A stretch of 43,281 bases of DNA, taken from NCBI GenBank assembly GCA_030681795.1, contig JAUXRG010000065.1, positions 1 to 43,281 of the forward strand, given 5' to 3'. Source of the DNA: Rubrivivax sp. (GTDB taxonomy: Bacteria > Pseudomonadota > Gammaproteobacteria > Burkholderiales > Burkholderiaceae_C). The notes beneath the pieces are model-generated. The model was not told where the DNA came from. It searched no databases and saw only the letters and a list, made by a program, of their open reading frames with translations. A program made the translations under genes and the position numbers. This document shows, in pieces, positions 27,780 through 37,637 of the stretch (position 1 is the first letter of the stretch; each line of letters starts with the position of its first letter).

Positions 27780-29210
27780 TCAGATGGGCAGGCCGACGAG
27801 GTCGTGGCCCTCGGCGGCCACGATGCGGGCACGTGTGAACTCGCCCACCTTCAGCGTCTTGCTGGCCTTTTCGGGGGGCAGCAGCCGCACCACGCCGTCG
27901 ATTTCGGGCGCGTCGGCATAACTGCGGCCCACCCCGCCCTTGCGGCCCAGCGCCGGCGCGTGGTCGACCAGCACCTGCATCGTGGCGCCCACGCGGCGCT
28001 GCAGGCGCTGCACCGACACCTGCTCGGCCACGGCCATGAAACGCGCGCGGCGTTCCTCGCGTACTTCCTGCGGCAGCATGCCGGGGATGTCGTTGGCCGC
28101 CGCGCCCTGCACCGGCGAATAGGCGAAACAGCCGGCGCGGTCGATGCCGGCCTCGCGCACGAAGTCGAGCAGGGTCTCGAACTCGGCTTCGGTCTCGCCG
28201 GGGAAGCCGGCGATGAAGGTGCTGCGCACGACGATCTCGGGGCACAGCTCGCGCCAGCGCTGCAGGCGTTCGAGGTTGCGCTCGCCGCTGGCCGGGCGCT
28301 TCATGCGCTTCAGCACATCGGGGTGGGCGTGCTGAAAGGGCACGTCCAGGTAGGGCAGTACACGGCCCTGGGCCATCAGCGGCAGCACTTCGTCGACGCT
28401 CGGGTAGGGGTAGACGTAGTGCAGGCGCACCCAGGCGCCGAAGGGCTCGGCCAGTTCCCCCAGCTTCGTGCACAGCTCGAGCAGCCGCGTTTTCACCGGC
28501 TGGCCGTCGAAGAAACCGGTGCGGTACTTCAGGTCGACACCGTAGGCGCTGGTGTCCTGGCTGACCACCAGCAGTTCCTTGACGCCGCTCTCGAAGAGCG
28601 CGCGCGCATCGCCCAGCACGTCGCCGATGGGGCGCGAGACCAGGTCGCCGCGCATGCTGGGGATGATGCAGAAGGTGCAGCGGTGGTTGCAGCCCTCGCT
28701 GATCTTCAGGTAGGCGTAGTGGCGCGGCGTGAGCTTGATGCCGGCGATGCCTCGGAATTCCTCGCGCGCCGCGGGCACCAGGTCGACGAAAGGGTCGTGA
28801 GGCTTCGGCACGTGCAGGTGCACCGCGTCCATCACCTCCTGCGTGGCGTGCGGGCCGGTCACGGCCAGCACGCTGGGGTGCATCTGGCGCACGAGGTTGC
28901 TGCCGCCTTCGCCGGTGTCCTTGCCGCCTTTGGCCCCGAGGCAGCCGGTGACGATGACCTTGCCATTGGCAGCCAGCGCCTCGCCGATGGTGTCCAGGCT
29001 CTCCTTCACTGCGTCGTCGATGAAACCGCAGGTGTTGACGATGACGAGATCGGCCCCCGCGTAGGTCTTGCTGGTCTCGTAGCCCTCGGCGCGCAGTTGC
29101 GTGAGGATCAGTTCGGAATCGGTCAGCGCCTTCGGGCAGCCGAGCGAGACAAAACCGACGGTGGGAGCCCGTTCCGGGGTGGAAGTGGCGATAGGGGTGG
29201 GCGCGTTCAT
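27780..29210 (-). CDS. rimO: Ribosomal protein S12 methylthiotransferase RimO
   Basis: The 476-residue radical-SAM enzyme adds a methylthio group to Asp88 (E. coli numbering) of ribosomal protein S12. The N-terminal MTTase domain shows its three cluster cysteines in [24 protein letters not shown] and [12 protein letters not shown]. The radical-SAM motif CNHRCTFC is near residue 155, with [20 protein letters not shown] before it. A TRAM domain ends the protein. The start at 29210 (MNAPTP) is chosen over an in-frame Met six codons upstream. phaR lies 51 bp upstream on the same strand, so they may share an mRNA. Confidence 0.96.
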   Translation of the reverse strand: MNAPTPIATSTPERAPTVGFVSLGCPKALTDSELILTQLRAEGYETSKTYAGADLVIVNTCGFIDDAVKESLDTIGEALAANGKVIVTGCLGAKGGKDTGEGGSNLVRQMHPSVLAVTGPHATQEVMDAVHLHVPKPHDPFVDLVPAAREEFRGIAGIKLTPRHYAYLKISEGCNHRCTFCIIPSMRGDLVSRPIGDVLGDARALFESGVKELLVVSQDTSAYGVDLKYRTGFFDGQPVKTRLLELCTKLGELAEPFGAWVRLHYVYPYPSVDEVLPLMAQGRVLPYLDVPFQHAHPDVLKRMKRPASGERNLERLQRWRELCPEIVVRSTFIAGFPGETEAEFETLLDFVREAGIDRAGCFAYSPVQGAAANDIPGMLPQEVREERRARFMAVAEQVSVQRLQRRVGATMQVLVDHAPALGRKGGVGRSYADAPEIDGVVRLLPPEKASKTLKVGEFTRARIVAAEGHDLVGLPI

Positions 29211-29261
29211 CGCGCGATTTTCCAGCATCGCGCGGGCCCCGCCCGAAACGCCCGCCGCGGG

Positions 29262-29837
29262 CTACTTCTTCGGCGCCGGAAAACCGGGCAGGCCGGGGAA
29301 CATCGAGCCCGCCTTCTGCATCTGCTCGAAGATCGAGCGACTCTGCTCGACATAGCTGCCCATGATGTCTTGCAGCGCCGGCGCCTGGCCGGTCATGAAC
29401 TGGGTCCAGACCTCGGGGCCGAGGTGTTTGGGGTCGTACAGGCCCTTGCCCTGGCTGACGAACTGCGCCTGCAACTCGGTGAAGGCCTGCAGGTTCTTCT
29501 CGATCATCGTGCCCATCACGCCCTGCATCGCATGGCCATAGAAACGGATGATCTGGGCCAGCGCCTGGGTGGTGAACATCGGCACGCCGCCCGACTCTTC
29601 TTCCAGGATGATCTGCAGCAGGATGCTGCGCGTCAGGTCTTCGCCGGTCTTGGCGTCGCGCACTTCGAAAACCTCACCGCCCAGCACCATCTCCTTGACG
29701 TCGGCCAGCGTGATGTAGCTGCTGGTCTGGGTGTCGTAGAGGCGGCGGTTGGGGTACTTCTTCAGCGTGCGCACCGGGCCGTCGGCGGGGCTGCCCTCTT
29801 CGGGCGCGGTTGCCTGGTTGCGGCGGGTGGACGGCAT
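29262..29837 (-). CDS. phaR: Polyhydroxyalkanoate synthesis repressor PhaR
   Basis: The 191-residue protein has the strongly conserved PHA DNA-binding N-terminus RTLKKYPNRRLYDTQTSSYI at about residues 22-41. The PHB-accumulation regulatory domain follows (FEVRDAKTGEDLTRSILLQI, ILEEESGGVPMFTTQALAQI). PhaR binds PHA granules and represses phasin and its own genes. A good ribosome binding site (AAGGAAAG) lies before the ATG at 29837. Upstream in-frame starts lack such a site. Its presence implies that the host makes polyhydroxyalkanoate. Confidence 0.95.
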   Translation of the reverse strand: MPSTRRNQATAPEEGSPADGPVRTLKKYPNRRLYDTQTSSYITLADVKEMVLGGEVFEVRDAKTGEDLTRSILLQIILEEESGGVPMFTTQALAQIIRFYGHAMQGVMGTMIEKNLQAFTELQAQFVSQGKGLYDPKHLGPEVWTQFMTGQAPALQDIMGSYVEQSRSIFEQMQKAGSMFPGLPGFPAPKK

Positions 29838-29873
29838 GCGGGCTTTCCTTGTTTCCGAAGGCGGGTTCGGCTT

Positions 29874-29885
29874 CATTCTAGGAGC
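29874..29885 (-). promoter_or_regulatory. Candidate -10 element for phaR (GCTCCTAGAATG)
   Basis: TAGAAT (29880 to 29875 on the minus strand) lies 37 bases upstream of the phaR ATG. The surrounding 12-mer is identical to that upstream of ratA. No convincing -35 box is visible in this GC-rich gap. Confidence 0.35.
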
Positions 29886-29927
29886 CGCCCCCAAAGCCCC
29901 GGGCGCGGACTTACCCCGGCGGGCCCG

Positions 29928-30704
<777 letters not shown>

Positions 30705-30826
30705 GCAGGGGCCCGCACATCGGGGGGGTGGCGCCAGTCGCCGCCCCGTAGCGGTGAATTCGTCACAGCCCGTCAGTGCGCCAGCGCATCGACTTGACAC
30801 ATCGGCATGGCTAAATTGCTGACGTT

Positions 30827-31099
30827 GTGTTTCGAGTGCTTACAGTGAAAACCGTCCTGACCATTGCGCCGCCCCCGCCCGCCCGACGCCATCGCCCGCT
30901 GTCGGTCGAACCTTTGGTGTTCGCCATGTTGCTCCTGGCCCTGACCCTGAGCATCAACATGGGCCTGCCCGGCACCGACGCGGCCCAGGATGCCGCCGAG
31001 AAGCGCCAGACAGCGCAGCCCGCCGAACAAACCCGGCAGACCGACAGTGCCGAGCCGGCCCGGGCAGCCCAGCCCGCTCACGTCGCCCAGATGCACTGA
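30827..31099 (+). CDS. Small hypothetical single-pass membrane protein (GTG start)
   Basis: This 90-residue open frame starts with GTG. It has one strong hydrophobic segment (LVFAMLLLALTLSINMGLPG, about residues 30-49), followed by a Gln/Ala/Pro-rich hydrophilic tail (QTAQPAEQTRQTD). The topology suggests an inner-membrane anchored small protein. I do not recognise the family. A TTGACA lies at 30794-30799 but without a -10 box at normal distance. It lies between the divergent cysQ and the convergent RND pump gene, with a strong hairpin right after it. It is a real gene candidate rather than a certain one. Confidence 0.5.
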   Translation: MFRVLTVKTVLTIAPPPPARRHRPLSVEPLVFAMLLLALTLSINMGLPGTDAAQDAAEKRQTAQPAEQTRQTDSAEPARAAQPAHVAQMH

Positions 31100-31115
31100 A
31101 GCCCTGGGCCGCGCC

Positions 31116-31136
31116 GGGCGGCCCCGCGGGCCGCCC
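31116..31136. terminator. Candidate bidirectional terminator hairpin
   Basis: A perfect 9-bp stem (GGGCGGCCC at 31116-31124, GGGCCGCCC at 31128-31136) with a three-base loop lies between the stop of the small membrane-protein gene and the stop of the convergent RND pump. There is no T-tract. Confidence 0.45.
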
Positions 31137-31160
31137 AAGGACGCCGCCCGCAGCACGGCC

Positions 31161-34100
31161 TCAGGCCGGCTGCGCACCACCACCCGTCGCACGGCGGCGA
31201 ACCCAGCCCACACTGCGCAACATGCCACGCCACAGCAGGCGCAACCCGGTCAGCGCAGCCACCACTTCCAGCCCGGTAAGCGACACCGCCACGAAGGTGT
31301 TCCAGCGCAGCTCGCGCCGCTGGAACTTCGCCGACATGTGGTCACGCGCGGTTTCGATGCTGTCGTAGAAGCTGGGAATCACCAGCAGCGTCAGCAGCGT
31401 GCTCGTGATCACGCCACCGATGATGGCCACCGCCATTGGCCGGTAGAACTCGCCGCCCTCGCCCACGCCGATGGCCACCGGCATCATGCCGGCCACCAGC
31501 GCGAAGGTCGTCATCAGGATGGGCCGCAGCCGCTTGCGGCCTGCCGCCATCAGCGCTTCTTCGCGGTCGACGCCCAGCGCCTCCTGCACACGCGCGGCGT
31601 CGAGCAGCAGGATGGCGTTTTTCGCCACCAGGCCCATGAGCATGATGACGCCGATGAAGCTCATCAGGTTCAGCGTGCCCCCGGTCAGCAGCAGGGCCGC
31701 GACGACGCCGATCAGCGACAGCGGCAGCGACAGCATCACTGCCAGCGGCGCCGTGAAGCTGCCGAACTGCATCACCAGCACCAGGTACATCAGCGCAATA
31801 CCCGAGACCAGGGCGATGCCCATCTGCTTGAACACCTCCTGCTGATCGCGCGAGGCGCCGGCCAGCTCCAGCCCGTAACCCGGCGGATAGTCCATCGCAC
31901 GCGCCAGCTTCAGGGCGTCGGCGGTCACTTCGCCGGGTGAACGGCCCTGCACGTTGGCCGCCACGCTGATCGTGCGCTTGCCGTCGTTGTGCTGGATCTG
32001 GCTCGGCCCCTTGCCCATGGTGACAGTGGCGATCTGCTCCAGCGGCACCATGCGGTTGCTGCCACTCACGGCGATCGGCAGGCGCTCGATGTTGCCGGCG
32101 CTGACACGGTCGTCGGGATGCAGGCGCACGGCGACGTCGCGCGTCTCGCCACCCGGGTCGACCCAGTCGCCCACCTCCACCCCAGCGAAGGCCACGCGCA
32201 GCGCCTGCGCGGCGTCGTTGACGCTGATGCCCAGGGTGTTGGCCAGACCACGGTCGAGCTCGATCTTCATCTCGTCCTGCGGGTCCTGCTCCGACAGTCC
32301 GACGTCGACCGCACCCGGCACGGTGCGCAGCTTGTCCATGAAGGCGCTGGTGATCTCGAGCAGCTGCCGCGTGTCGGCGCCGGTGAAGCGGATCTGCACC
32401 GGCTTCTGCGCGCCGTTGTTCAGATCGTCGAGCACCACGTACTCGGCGCCCACGAGGCGCGCGGTCAGCTTGCGCAGGTCGGCGCCGATCAGCTGCGAGC
32501 TGCGCTTGCGTTGCGTGCTCTTGCCGATGTCGACATAGATGCGTCCGCCGCCCGGGTTGACGAAGCTGTTGGTGGCCTTGGTCTCGGGCAGCGTGCGCGC
32601 CAGCGTGGCGGCCGCCTCGACCTTCAGGCGCGCGTATTCCAGGCTGCTGCTCGACGGCGTGCGGACGTCGATGGCGATGGTGCCAAAGTCCGACGCGGGC
32701 AGGAAGCTGGACCCGCCAAAACGCATCTGCAGGCCGATGGCGGCCACCAGGCTGAGCACCGCGAAGGCCGCCATCCAGCGTCGGTGGTGCAGCGCCCAGG
32801 CGATGACGCGCCCGTAGCGGTCGGCCTGGTGGTCGAACCAGGCGTTGAAGCGCGCCAGCTGGCGGCTGATGCCGGTTTTCGGCTGCTGGTGGTGCCCGGG
32901 CGGGTCGCCCCAGTAGGCCGACAGCATGGGGTCGAGCGTGAAGCTGATGAACAGGCTGACCAGCACGCTGGCCACCACGGTCAGGCCGAAGGGCCGGAAC
33001 CATTCGCCGCTGACGCCGGGCATGAAGGCCACCGGCACGAACACCGCGACGATGCTGAAGGTGGTGGCGGCCACCGCCAGGCCAATTTCAGCCGTGCCGT
33101 TGAGCGCGGCAGTGCGGCGGTCTTCCCCGGCTTCCATGTGACGCACGATGTTCTCGCGCACGACGATGGCGTCGTCGATGAGCAAGCCCACGCACAGGCT
33201 CAGCGCCATCAGCGTGACGGTATTGATGGTGAAGCCGAAGGCGTACATGAAGCCGAAGGTGCCGATCAGCGCGATGGGCAGCGTCAGGCCGGTGATCACC
33301 GTGCTGCGCCAGGAGTTGAGGAAGAGGAAGACGATGAGGATGGTGAGCCCCGCGCCTTCGAGCAGCGTGCGCTGCACGTTGGCCACCGAGACGCGGATGG
33401 CGCGCGAGTTATCGCGGTTGATCTCGGTGCGCATGTTCGAAGGCCGCACCGCCTGGGCCTCGGCCAGCGCGCGCCTGAGGCCCGCGACCAGGGCGATGGT
33501 GTTTTCGCCCTGGCTCTTTTGCACCGACAGCAGCACCGTGCGCTGCCCGTTGTACAGGGCCAGGCTCTCGAGCTCCTGCGGGCCGTCCACCACATCGGCC
33601 ACCTGCCAGAGCTTGACCACGCTGGCGCTGCCCGAGCCCGCGGCCACGGGAAGCGCCTTGCGCGCCACGACGATGTCGCGGAACTCGCGCGGCGTCTTCA
33701 GCCGGGCGTTGATCTGCAGCACGCGGTCTTGCTCGCGCGAGCGGATGCTGCCCAGGGGCAGCTCCTGGTTCTCGCTTTTCAGCGCCGCGGCCACCTGCTC
33801 GGTCGTCACGCCCAGCGCCTCCATCGCCTGCGCTCGCAGGTAGACGTTGATCTGCCGGTCGACGCCACCGATCACGCTCACCGCGCCCACGCCGCGCACG
33901 TTCTCCAGGCGCTTTTGCAGCACCTGCCGGGCCCAGGTGGTGAGCTCCTGCGGGCTGGTGGTGGCGTCGGTGGCGAGCACGGCCACGTTGAAGACCGGCT
34001 GCGCCGCGGGGTCGAAGCGCGAGATGCGCGGCTCTTTCACTTCATCGCGCAGCAGCGGGCGGATCAGCGCGACCTTCTCGCGCACGTCGTCGGCGGCCTT

Positions 34101-34406
34101 GCGGCCATCGATATCGAGGTTGAATTCGATGATCACGACCGACGAGCTTTCGTAGGAGCGCGAGTACAGCGAACTGATGCCGGCCACGGTGTTGACGGCT
34201 TCCTCGACCTTCTTCGTCACCTCGGCCTCGACGATCTCGGGGCTGGCGCCGGGGTAGTCGATGCTCACCACCACGGTGGGCAGGTCGACGTTGGGGAACT
34301 GGTCCAGCGACAGGCGCTGGTAGCTGAAGAGTCCCAGCACGACGAAAGCGAGCATGACCATCACGGCCATCACCGGGTTGGCGATCGAGACGCGCGTGAA
34401 CCACAT
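31161..34406 (-). CDS. RND efflux pump inner-membrane subunit (AcrB/HAE1 type)
   Basis: The 1,081-residue protein starts [20 protein letters not shown]. It has the double set of six-helix modules typical of HAE1-family RND pumps, with about 12 transmembrane helices and two large periplasmic loops. The proton-relay aspartates are in [19 protein letters not shown], and the conserved lysine of the second module is in [16 protein letters not shown]. It exports drugs or other amphiphiles using the proton gradient. Its start lies 13 bp after the adaptor gene. No outer-membrane factor gene is next to it, so it must use one encoded elsewhere. The frame extends upstream to 34529, but that stretch belongs to the adaptor gene in another frame. 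Confidence 0.94.
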   Translation of the reverse strand: MWFTRVSIANPVMAVMVMLAFVVLGLFSYQRLSLDQFPNVDLPTVVVSIDYPGASPEIVEAEVTKKVEEAVNTVAGISSLYSRSYESSSVVIIEFNLDIDGRKAADDVREKVALIRPLLRDEVKEPRISRFDPAAQPVFNVAVLATDATTSPQELTTWARQVLQKRLENVRGVGAVSVIGGVDRQINVYLRAQAMEALGVTTEQVAAALKSENQELPLGSIRSREQDRVLQINARLKTPREFRDIVVARKALPVAAGSGSASVVKLWQVADVVDGPQELESLALYNGQRTVLLSVQKSQGENTIALVAGLRRALAEAQAVRPSNMRTEINRDNSRAIRVSVANVQRTLLEGAGLTILIVFLFLNSWRSTVITGLTLPIALIGTFGFMYAFGFTINTVTLMALSLCVGLLIDDAIVVRENIVRHMEAGEDRRTAALNGTAEIGLAVAATTFSIVAVFVPVAFMPGVSGEWFRPFGLTVVASVLVSLFISFTLDPMLSAYWGDPPGHHQQPKTGISRQLARFNAWFDHQADRYGRVIAWALHHRRWMAAFAVLSLVAAIGLQMRFGGSSFLPASDFGTIAIDVRTPSSSSLEYARLKVEAAATLARTLPETKATNSFVNPGGGRIYVDIGKSTQRKRSSQLIGADLRKLTARLVGAEYVVLDDLNNGAQKPVQIRFTGADTRQLLEITSAFMDKLRTVPGAVDVGLSEQDPQDEMKIELDRGLANTLGISVNDAAQALRVAFAGVEVGDWVDPGGETRDVAVRLHPDDRVSAGNIERLPIAVSGSNRMVPLEQIATVTMGKGPSQIQHNDGKRTISVAANVQGRSPGEVTADALKLARAMDYPPGYGLELAGASRDQQEVFKQMGIALVSGIALMYLVLVMQFGSFTAPLAVMLSLPLSLIGVVAALLLTGGTLNLMSFIGVIMLMGLVAKNAILLLDAARVQEALGVDREEALMAAGRKRLRPILMTTFALVAGMMPVAIGVGEGGEFYRPMAVAIIGGVITSTLLTLLVIPSFYDSIETARDHMSAKFQRRELRWNTFVAVSLTGLEVVAALTGLRLLWRGMLRSVGWVRRRATGGGAQPA

Positions 34407-34419
34407 GGCGTGGCCCGCC

Positions 34420-35586
34420 TCAGCGGGCTGCAGCCGAGGCCGGGGCGGCGCTCGCGGCGGCGGCGCTCGCGACCACCAGCCGCGTGCCTGCGCGCAGCGC
34501 GCCCACGGTGGCGCGCAGCACGGTGGCACCTTCGGGCAAGCCCGCGGTGATCTCGACCGCGCTCTCGCGCTGGCCGGCGATCAGCGCCTCGCCGCGCGCG
34601 CCGGTGCTCACCGGGCGGGGCACGGCCTGGCCGCCCTCCAGGGCCAGCACATACGGGCGGGCCTGGTCGGTGCGCAGCGCCGAGGCCGGCACCACCAGCG
34701 CCGGCTGGCGCAGCAGCTCGACGCTGGCCCGGGCGAACAGGCCTTGCCGCAGGCCGGGCACGGGCGCGAGTTCGAGATACGCCATCACCGAGCGCGTGCC
34801 GGTCTGCGCGGCGGGGTTGATGCGCGCCACGCGCGCCGCCACGGGCTCGGTCAGGCCGTCGATGCGAACCTGGGCCACCTGGCCGACGCGCAAGGCCAGC
34901 ACGTCCTGCGGCGCCACGGCGGCCTCGAGCTCGATGCGCGAGAGGTCGACGATCTCGACCAGCCGCGTGTCGATGGCCACACGCTCGCCCGGCTGCACCA
35001 GGCGCTGCGAGACCAGGCCGGCGATCGGGGCGCGGATCTCGCTGTCCCGCAACGATTTGCGCGCCAGCTCGGCCGCGGCGCGCGCTGCCTGCAGCGAGGC
35101 CGCGGCACCGGCGGCGGTGCTCGCCGCGGTGTCCAGCGCATTGCGCGAAATGAAGCCTTGCGCGACCAAGGCCCGGTTGTTTTCGAGCGTGCGCTGCGCG
35201 ATGTCGAGCTGGGCCTGTGCCGCGGCGGCCTGGTCTTCGGCCTGGCGCAGCCGCCAGCGGAATTCCGTGGCGTCGAGCTGGCCGATGAGCTGACCGGCCT
35301 GCACGCGGTCGCCCTCGCGCACGGCCAGCGTCTGGACTTCCGCGCCGACCTTGGCCTTGACGACGGCGCTGTGCACGGCCTTGAGCCCGCCAGAGACGGC
35401 GAGCAGGCGAGTCAGCTCCGTGCGCTGGGCTCGGGCCACGTCGCCGCTGGCCAGTTCGATGGCCTGCGCCACCGGCGTGGCCGCAGCCGCGTCGCCCCTG
35501 CGGGCCGCCAGGGTGCGCGCCAGCAACAGGGTGGCGGCCAGCAGCAGCGCCAGGGCGACGATCCACAGGCGGGTGCGGTGGCTCAT
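34420..35586 (-). CDS. RND efflux periplasmic adaptor (HlyD/MFP family)
   Basis: The 388-residue protein is anchored or exported by an N-terminal hydrophobic segment (LWIVALALLLAATLLLART). It has the adaptor layout: the first half of the lipoyl domain (KVGAEVQTLAVREGDRVQAG), a coiled-coil hairpin rich in Ala/Gln at about residues 110-170, and the second lipoyl half (IRAPIAGLVSQRLVQPGERV). Beta-barrel and membrane-proximal domains follow. It joins the RND pump to an outer-membrane channel. It is the first gene of the two-gene pump operon, divergent from uppP. Confidence 0.92.
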   Translation of the reverse strand: MSHRTRLWIVALALLLAATLLLARTLAARRGDAAAATPVAQAIELASGDVARAQRTELTRLLAVSGGLKAVHSAVVKAKVGAEVQTLAVREGDRVQAGQLIGQLDATEFRWRLRQAEDQAAAAQAQLDIAQRTLENNRALVAQGFISRNALDTAASTAAGAAASLQAARAAAELARKSLRDSEIRAPIAGLVSQRLVQPGERVAIDTRLVEIVDLSRIELEAAVAPQDVLALRVGQVAQVRIDGLTEPVAARVARINPAAQTGTRSVMAYLELAPVPGLRQGLFARASVELLRQPALVVPASALRTDQARPYVLALEGGQAVPRPVSTGARGEALIAGQRESAVEITAGLPEGATVLRATVGALRAGTRLVVASAAAASAAPASAAAR

Positions 35587-35678
35587 GGACGTGGGGGCGA
35601 GCCGCGGGTCGAACCGAAGGTCTCTGTCATGGGGACGGTCGCGAAGGGCGGGCGCCTATGGGGTTGGGAGCCCGCAAG

Positions 35679-35684
35679 ATTGTA
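35679..35684 (-). promoter_or_regulatory. Possible -10 box of the RND operon (TACAAT)
   Basis: TACAAT reads on the minus strand at 35684 to 35679, 92 bases before the adaptor ATG. In the same 204-bp divergent gap, TATCAT on the plus strand at 35751-35756 could serve uppP. Neither has a good -35 box. Confidence 0.3.
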
Positions 35685-35790
35685 GGGACCCTCGTGCGTG
35701 TCGATCCTGCTCGTCATCCTGCGGGCGACTGCCGCGCGATGCCGCGCCGATATCATCCGCCGCTTCCCCGCCCGCCCGGAGCCGCTCGTC

Positions 35791-36612
35791 TTGGACCCCA
35801 TCCTGCTCGTCAAGGCCGCCCTCATGGGCGTGGTGGAAGGGCTCACCGAGTTCCTTCCCGTGTCGTCCACCGGGCACCTGATCCTGGCCGGCGCGCTGCT
35901 GGACTTCAACGACGAGCGCGGCAAGCTCTTCGAGATCGTGATCCAGTCGGCGGCCATCCTGGCCGTGGTGTGGGAGTTCCGCGCCCGCATCGCCGCCACG
36001 CTGGGTGGCGTCTTCACCGACCCCAAGGCGCGCCAGTTGCTGGTCAACGTGGGCATCGCCTTCCTGCCGCTGGCGCTGCTCGGCCTGCTCTTTGGCAAGG
36101 CGCTGAAGGCGCATCTGTTCAATGCGCCCACGGTGGCGGCGAGCTTCATCCTGGGGGCTTTCGTGATCCTGTGGGCCGAGCGCCGCCAGAACCATGTGCG
36201 CGTGACCTGCGTGGACGACATGACGGCGCTGGATGCGTTGAAGGTCGGCATCGCGCAGGCCTTTGCGCTGATTCCGGGAACGAGTCGCTCGGGGGCCACC
36301 ATCATCGGCGGCATGCTCTTCGGACTGAGCCGCCAGGTGGCCACCGAGTTCACGTTCTACCTGGCGATCCCCACGCTGGCCATTGCCGGGGCGTACTCGC
36401 TGTACAAGGAGCGCGCGCTGCTCTCGGCCGACGACCTGGGCATGTGGGTGGTCGGCATGGTCTTCTCTTTCGTCTCGGCCTTTCTGTGCGTGCGCTGGCT
36501 GCTGCGCTATATCTCGACGCACAGCTTCGTGCCGTTTGCCTGGTACCGCATCGCCTTCGGCGGGGTGGTGTTGGTCACCTGGTGGTTCGGGCTCGTCAAC
36601 TGGGTCGATTGA
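35791..36612 (+). CDS. uppP: Undecaprenyl-diphosphate phosphatase UppP (BacA)
   Basis: The 273-residue integral membrane phosphatase recycles the undecaprenyl carrier for peptidoglycan and O-antigen synthesis. The two signature segments are present: [20 protein letters not shown] near residue 14 and [19 protein letters not shown] near residue 160. The TTG at 35791 is chosen because it gives the normal N-terminus (start codon followed by [12 protein letters not shown]) and has GGAG upstream at 35778-35781. The ATG/GTG-like start at 35698 would add 31 atypical residues. The 3' end overlaps the convergent trmB remnant by 17 bases. Confidence 0.94.
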   Translation: MDPILLVKAALMGVVEGLTEFLPVSSTGHLILAGALLDFNDERGKLFEIVIQSAAILAVVWEFRARIAATLGGVFTDPKARQLLVNVGIAFLPLALLGLLFGKALKAHLFNAPTVAASFILGAFVILWAERRQNHVRVTCVDDMTALDALKVGIAQAFALIPGTSRSGATIIGGMLFGLSRQVATEFTFYLAIPTLAIAGAYSLYKERALLSADDLGMWVVGMVFSFVSAFLCVRWLLRYISTHSFVPFAWYRIAFGGVVLVTWWFGLVNWVD

Positions 36613-36731
36613 AGACCAGATCCCATACGCCGTGGCCGAGCCTGAGGCCACGCTGCTCGAACTTGGTCAGCGGCCGCCAGGGCGGCCTGGGTGCGTAGCC
36701 CGCCGCGCTGTTGGCCAGTGCCGGCTCGGTG
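36596..36731 (-). pseudogene. trmB: trmB remnant: C-terminal end of tRNA (guanine-N7)-methyltransferase
   Basis: The minus strand encodes about 43 residues ending in a stop at 36596, including [20 protein letters not shown] and [10 protein letters not shown]. This is the conserved TrmB C-terminus. Everything upstream, including the SAM-binding domain, is missing, and the sequence switches to IS91-type transposase near 36730. The copy cannot be functional. The enzyme, which makes m7G46 in tRNA, must come from elsewhere or be absent. Confidence 0.8.
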
Positions 36732-37276
36732 CCGCTGAAGCTTCGCTTTGTCGAGGTTCCCGGCCAGCCGACCGATGAGGCGCTGCAGGCCGTGCTGCAC
36801 AAGATCATCACCCGCATACTGAAGCTGCTCACCTGGCGCGGCGCCCTGGTCGAAGAGCAGGGCGCGAAGTACACGGCCGACAAGGATGCAGATTCGGACG
36901 ACGCCCGCACGCTCATGCCGCAGCAGGCAGCGGCATGGCCTTGCAGGCCGCGCCGGGCCAGTGGCCCGGCCCCTCGCCAGGCACAAGCAGTCCACTGGAC
37001 TGCTTGTGCCCGGGCTCGGCCTACCGCATCGCCTTCGGTGGGCGCGCCGGCCAGAAGGTGCTGACGGTGCAGGGCACGATGCCGCGGGAGGCGCACTTCC
37101 ATCAGAACCTATGCGCCGACATGCAGGACTTCAGCCTGCACGCGGCCGTGCGCTGCGCTGCCGACGAGCGCAAGTCGCTGGAGCAGCTTTGCCGCTACAT
37201 CGCCCGCCCGGCGCTGGCCAACGAACGGGTGCAATGCAATGCGGCTGGGCAAGTCGTGCTCAAGCTCAAGACACCC
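36730..37276 (+). pseudogene. IS91-family (IS801-like) transposase remnant, disrupted
   Basis: The plus strand encodes two transposase segments in different frames. The first (36730-36935) reads [20 protein letters not shown], then [10 protein letters not shown]. The second (37022-37276) reads [37 protein letters not shown], then LCRYIARPALANERV and GQVVLKLKTPWR. In the family these segments are contiguous. Here they are split by about 86 palindrome-rich bases, which also shifts the frame. The N-terminal catalytic part and the C-terminal end are missing, so this is a dead fragment. Confidence 0.75.
36936..37021. repeat. Palindrome-rich insert splitting the IS91 transposase remnant
   Basis: An 86-base stretch interrupts the transposase reading frame. 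It contains a perfect 15-bp inverted repeat around one central base (36980-36994 and 36996-37010, arm GGCACAAGCAGTCCA). A second perfect 9-bp one lies at 36952-36960 and 36962-36970 (arm GCCGGGCCA). A GGCC occurs at both ends (36937-36940 and 37018-37021), perhaps a short target duplication. It may be a REP- or MITE-like unit. Confidence 0.55.
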
Positions 37277-37277
37277 T

Positions 37278-37383
37278 GGCGCGCCGTCACCAGCGCCTGT
37301 TCGCATTGCTCCTCGGTGCCGTAGCGCGCCAGAAACTCAGGCATGGACAGCCCCTTCTGGAACTGGACTCGGTTCATCGGCAT
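37278..37383 (-). pseudogene. IS1595-family (ISXO2-like) transposase, N-terminal fragment
   Basis: On the minus strand ATG at 37383, preceded by AGGAGA, opens a frame reading MPMNRVQFQKGLSMPEFLAR, then YGTEEQCEQALVTAR. This is the typical start of IS1595-group transposases. Similarity ends near 37278, where the IS91 remnant begins, so only about 35 residues remain. It is inverted relative to the IS91 fragment, showing at least two separate insertion or deletion events. Confidence 0.7.
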
Positions 37384-37637
37384 GGCGCATCTCCTGTGGG
37401 AATGCGACCATCTTCGCTGGCCACTGGCTCATAGAGTGAGCTTGCTGAACTTCATCGCTAATCAGGACTAGTCAAGCGCCACAGCTCAATTGAGCGGGTT
37501 GACCCCCCCCTGAAATCGGGGGTGCCCGGCCATCTCCTGTTTCAATGTTCAACCAAATGTCGCCGCCGGACCGACAATAGTAACTTCGCGTGCTGCCGGC
37601 GCCTAAGAACCAAAGGGAGAAATGATGAATGTCAAAG
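37384..37637. other. IS-border region with an interrupted gene start
   Basis: No complete gene is seen. The left part is probably the outer end of the IS1595 fragment. A C-tract and G-tract that could pair lie at 37503-37523. At the right end AAGGGAGA (37613-37620) precedes ATGATGAATGTCAAAG (37622-37637), which looks like a translation start (M-M-N-V-K). The IS4 element cuts it after five codons. Confidence 0.45.

Noticed and set aside
26566..28473. A 635-codon fusion of an N-terminal region with the MetC-like enzyme
   Set aside because: The upstream 235 codons are the rimO gene read in another frame; homology starts only at MTRTMARDITTEL.
30794..30827. TTGACA at 30794 as a strong promoter for the small membrane protein
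   Set aside because: No -10 hexamer at 15-19 bases; TAAATT is only 12 bases away.
37547..37553. GTTCAAC as a possible attI or attC core left of the IS4 element
   Set aside because: A seven-base match to the loose RYYYAAC pattern is expected by chance, and no partner box or folded arms are present.
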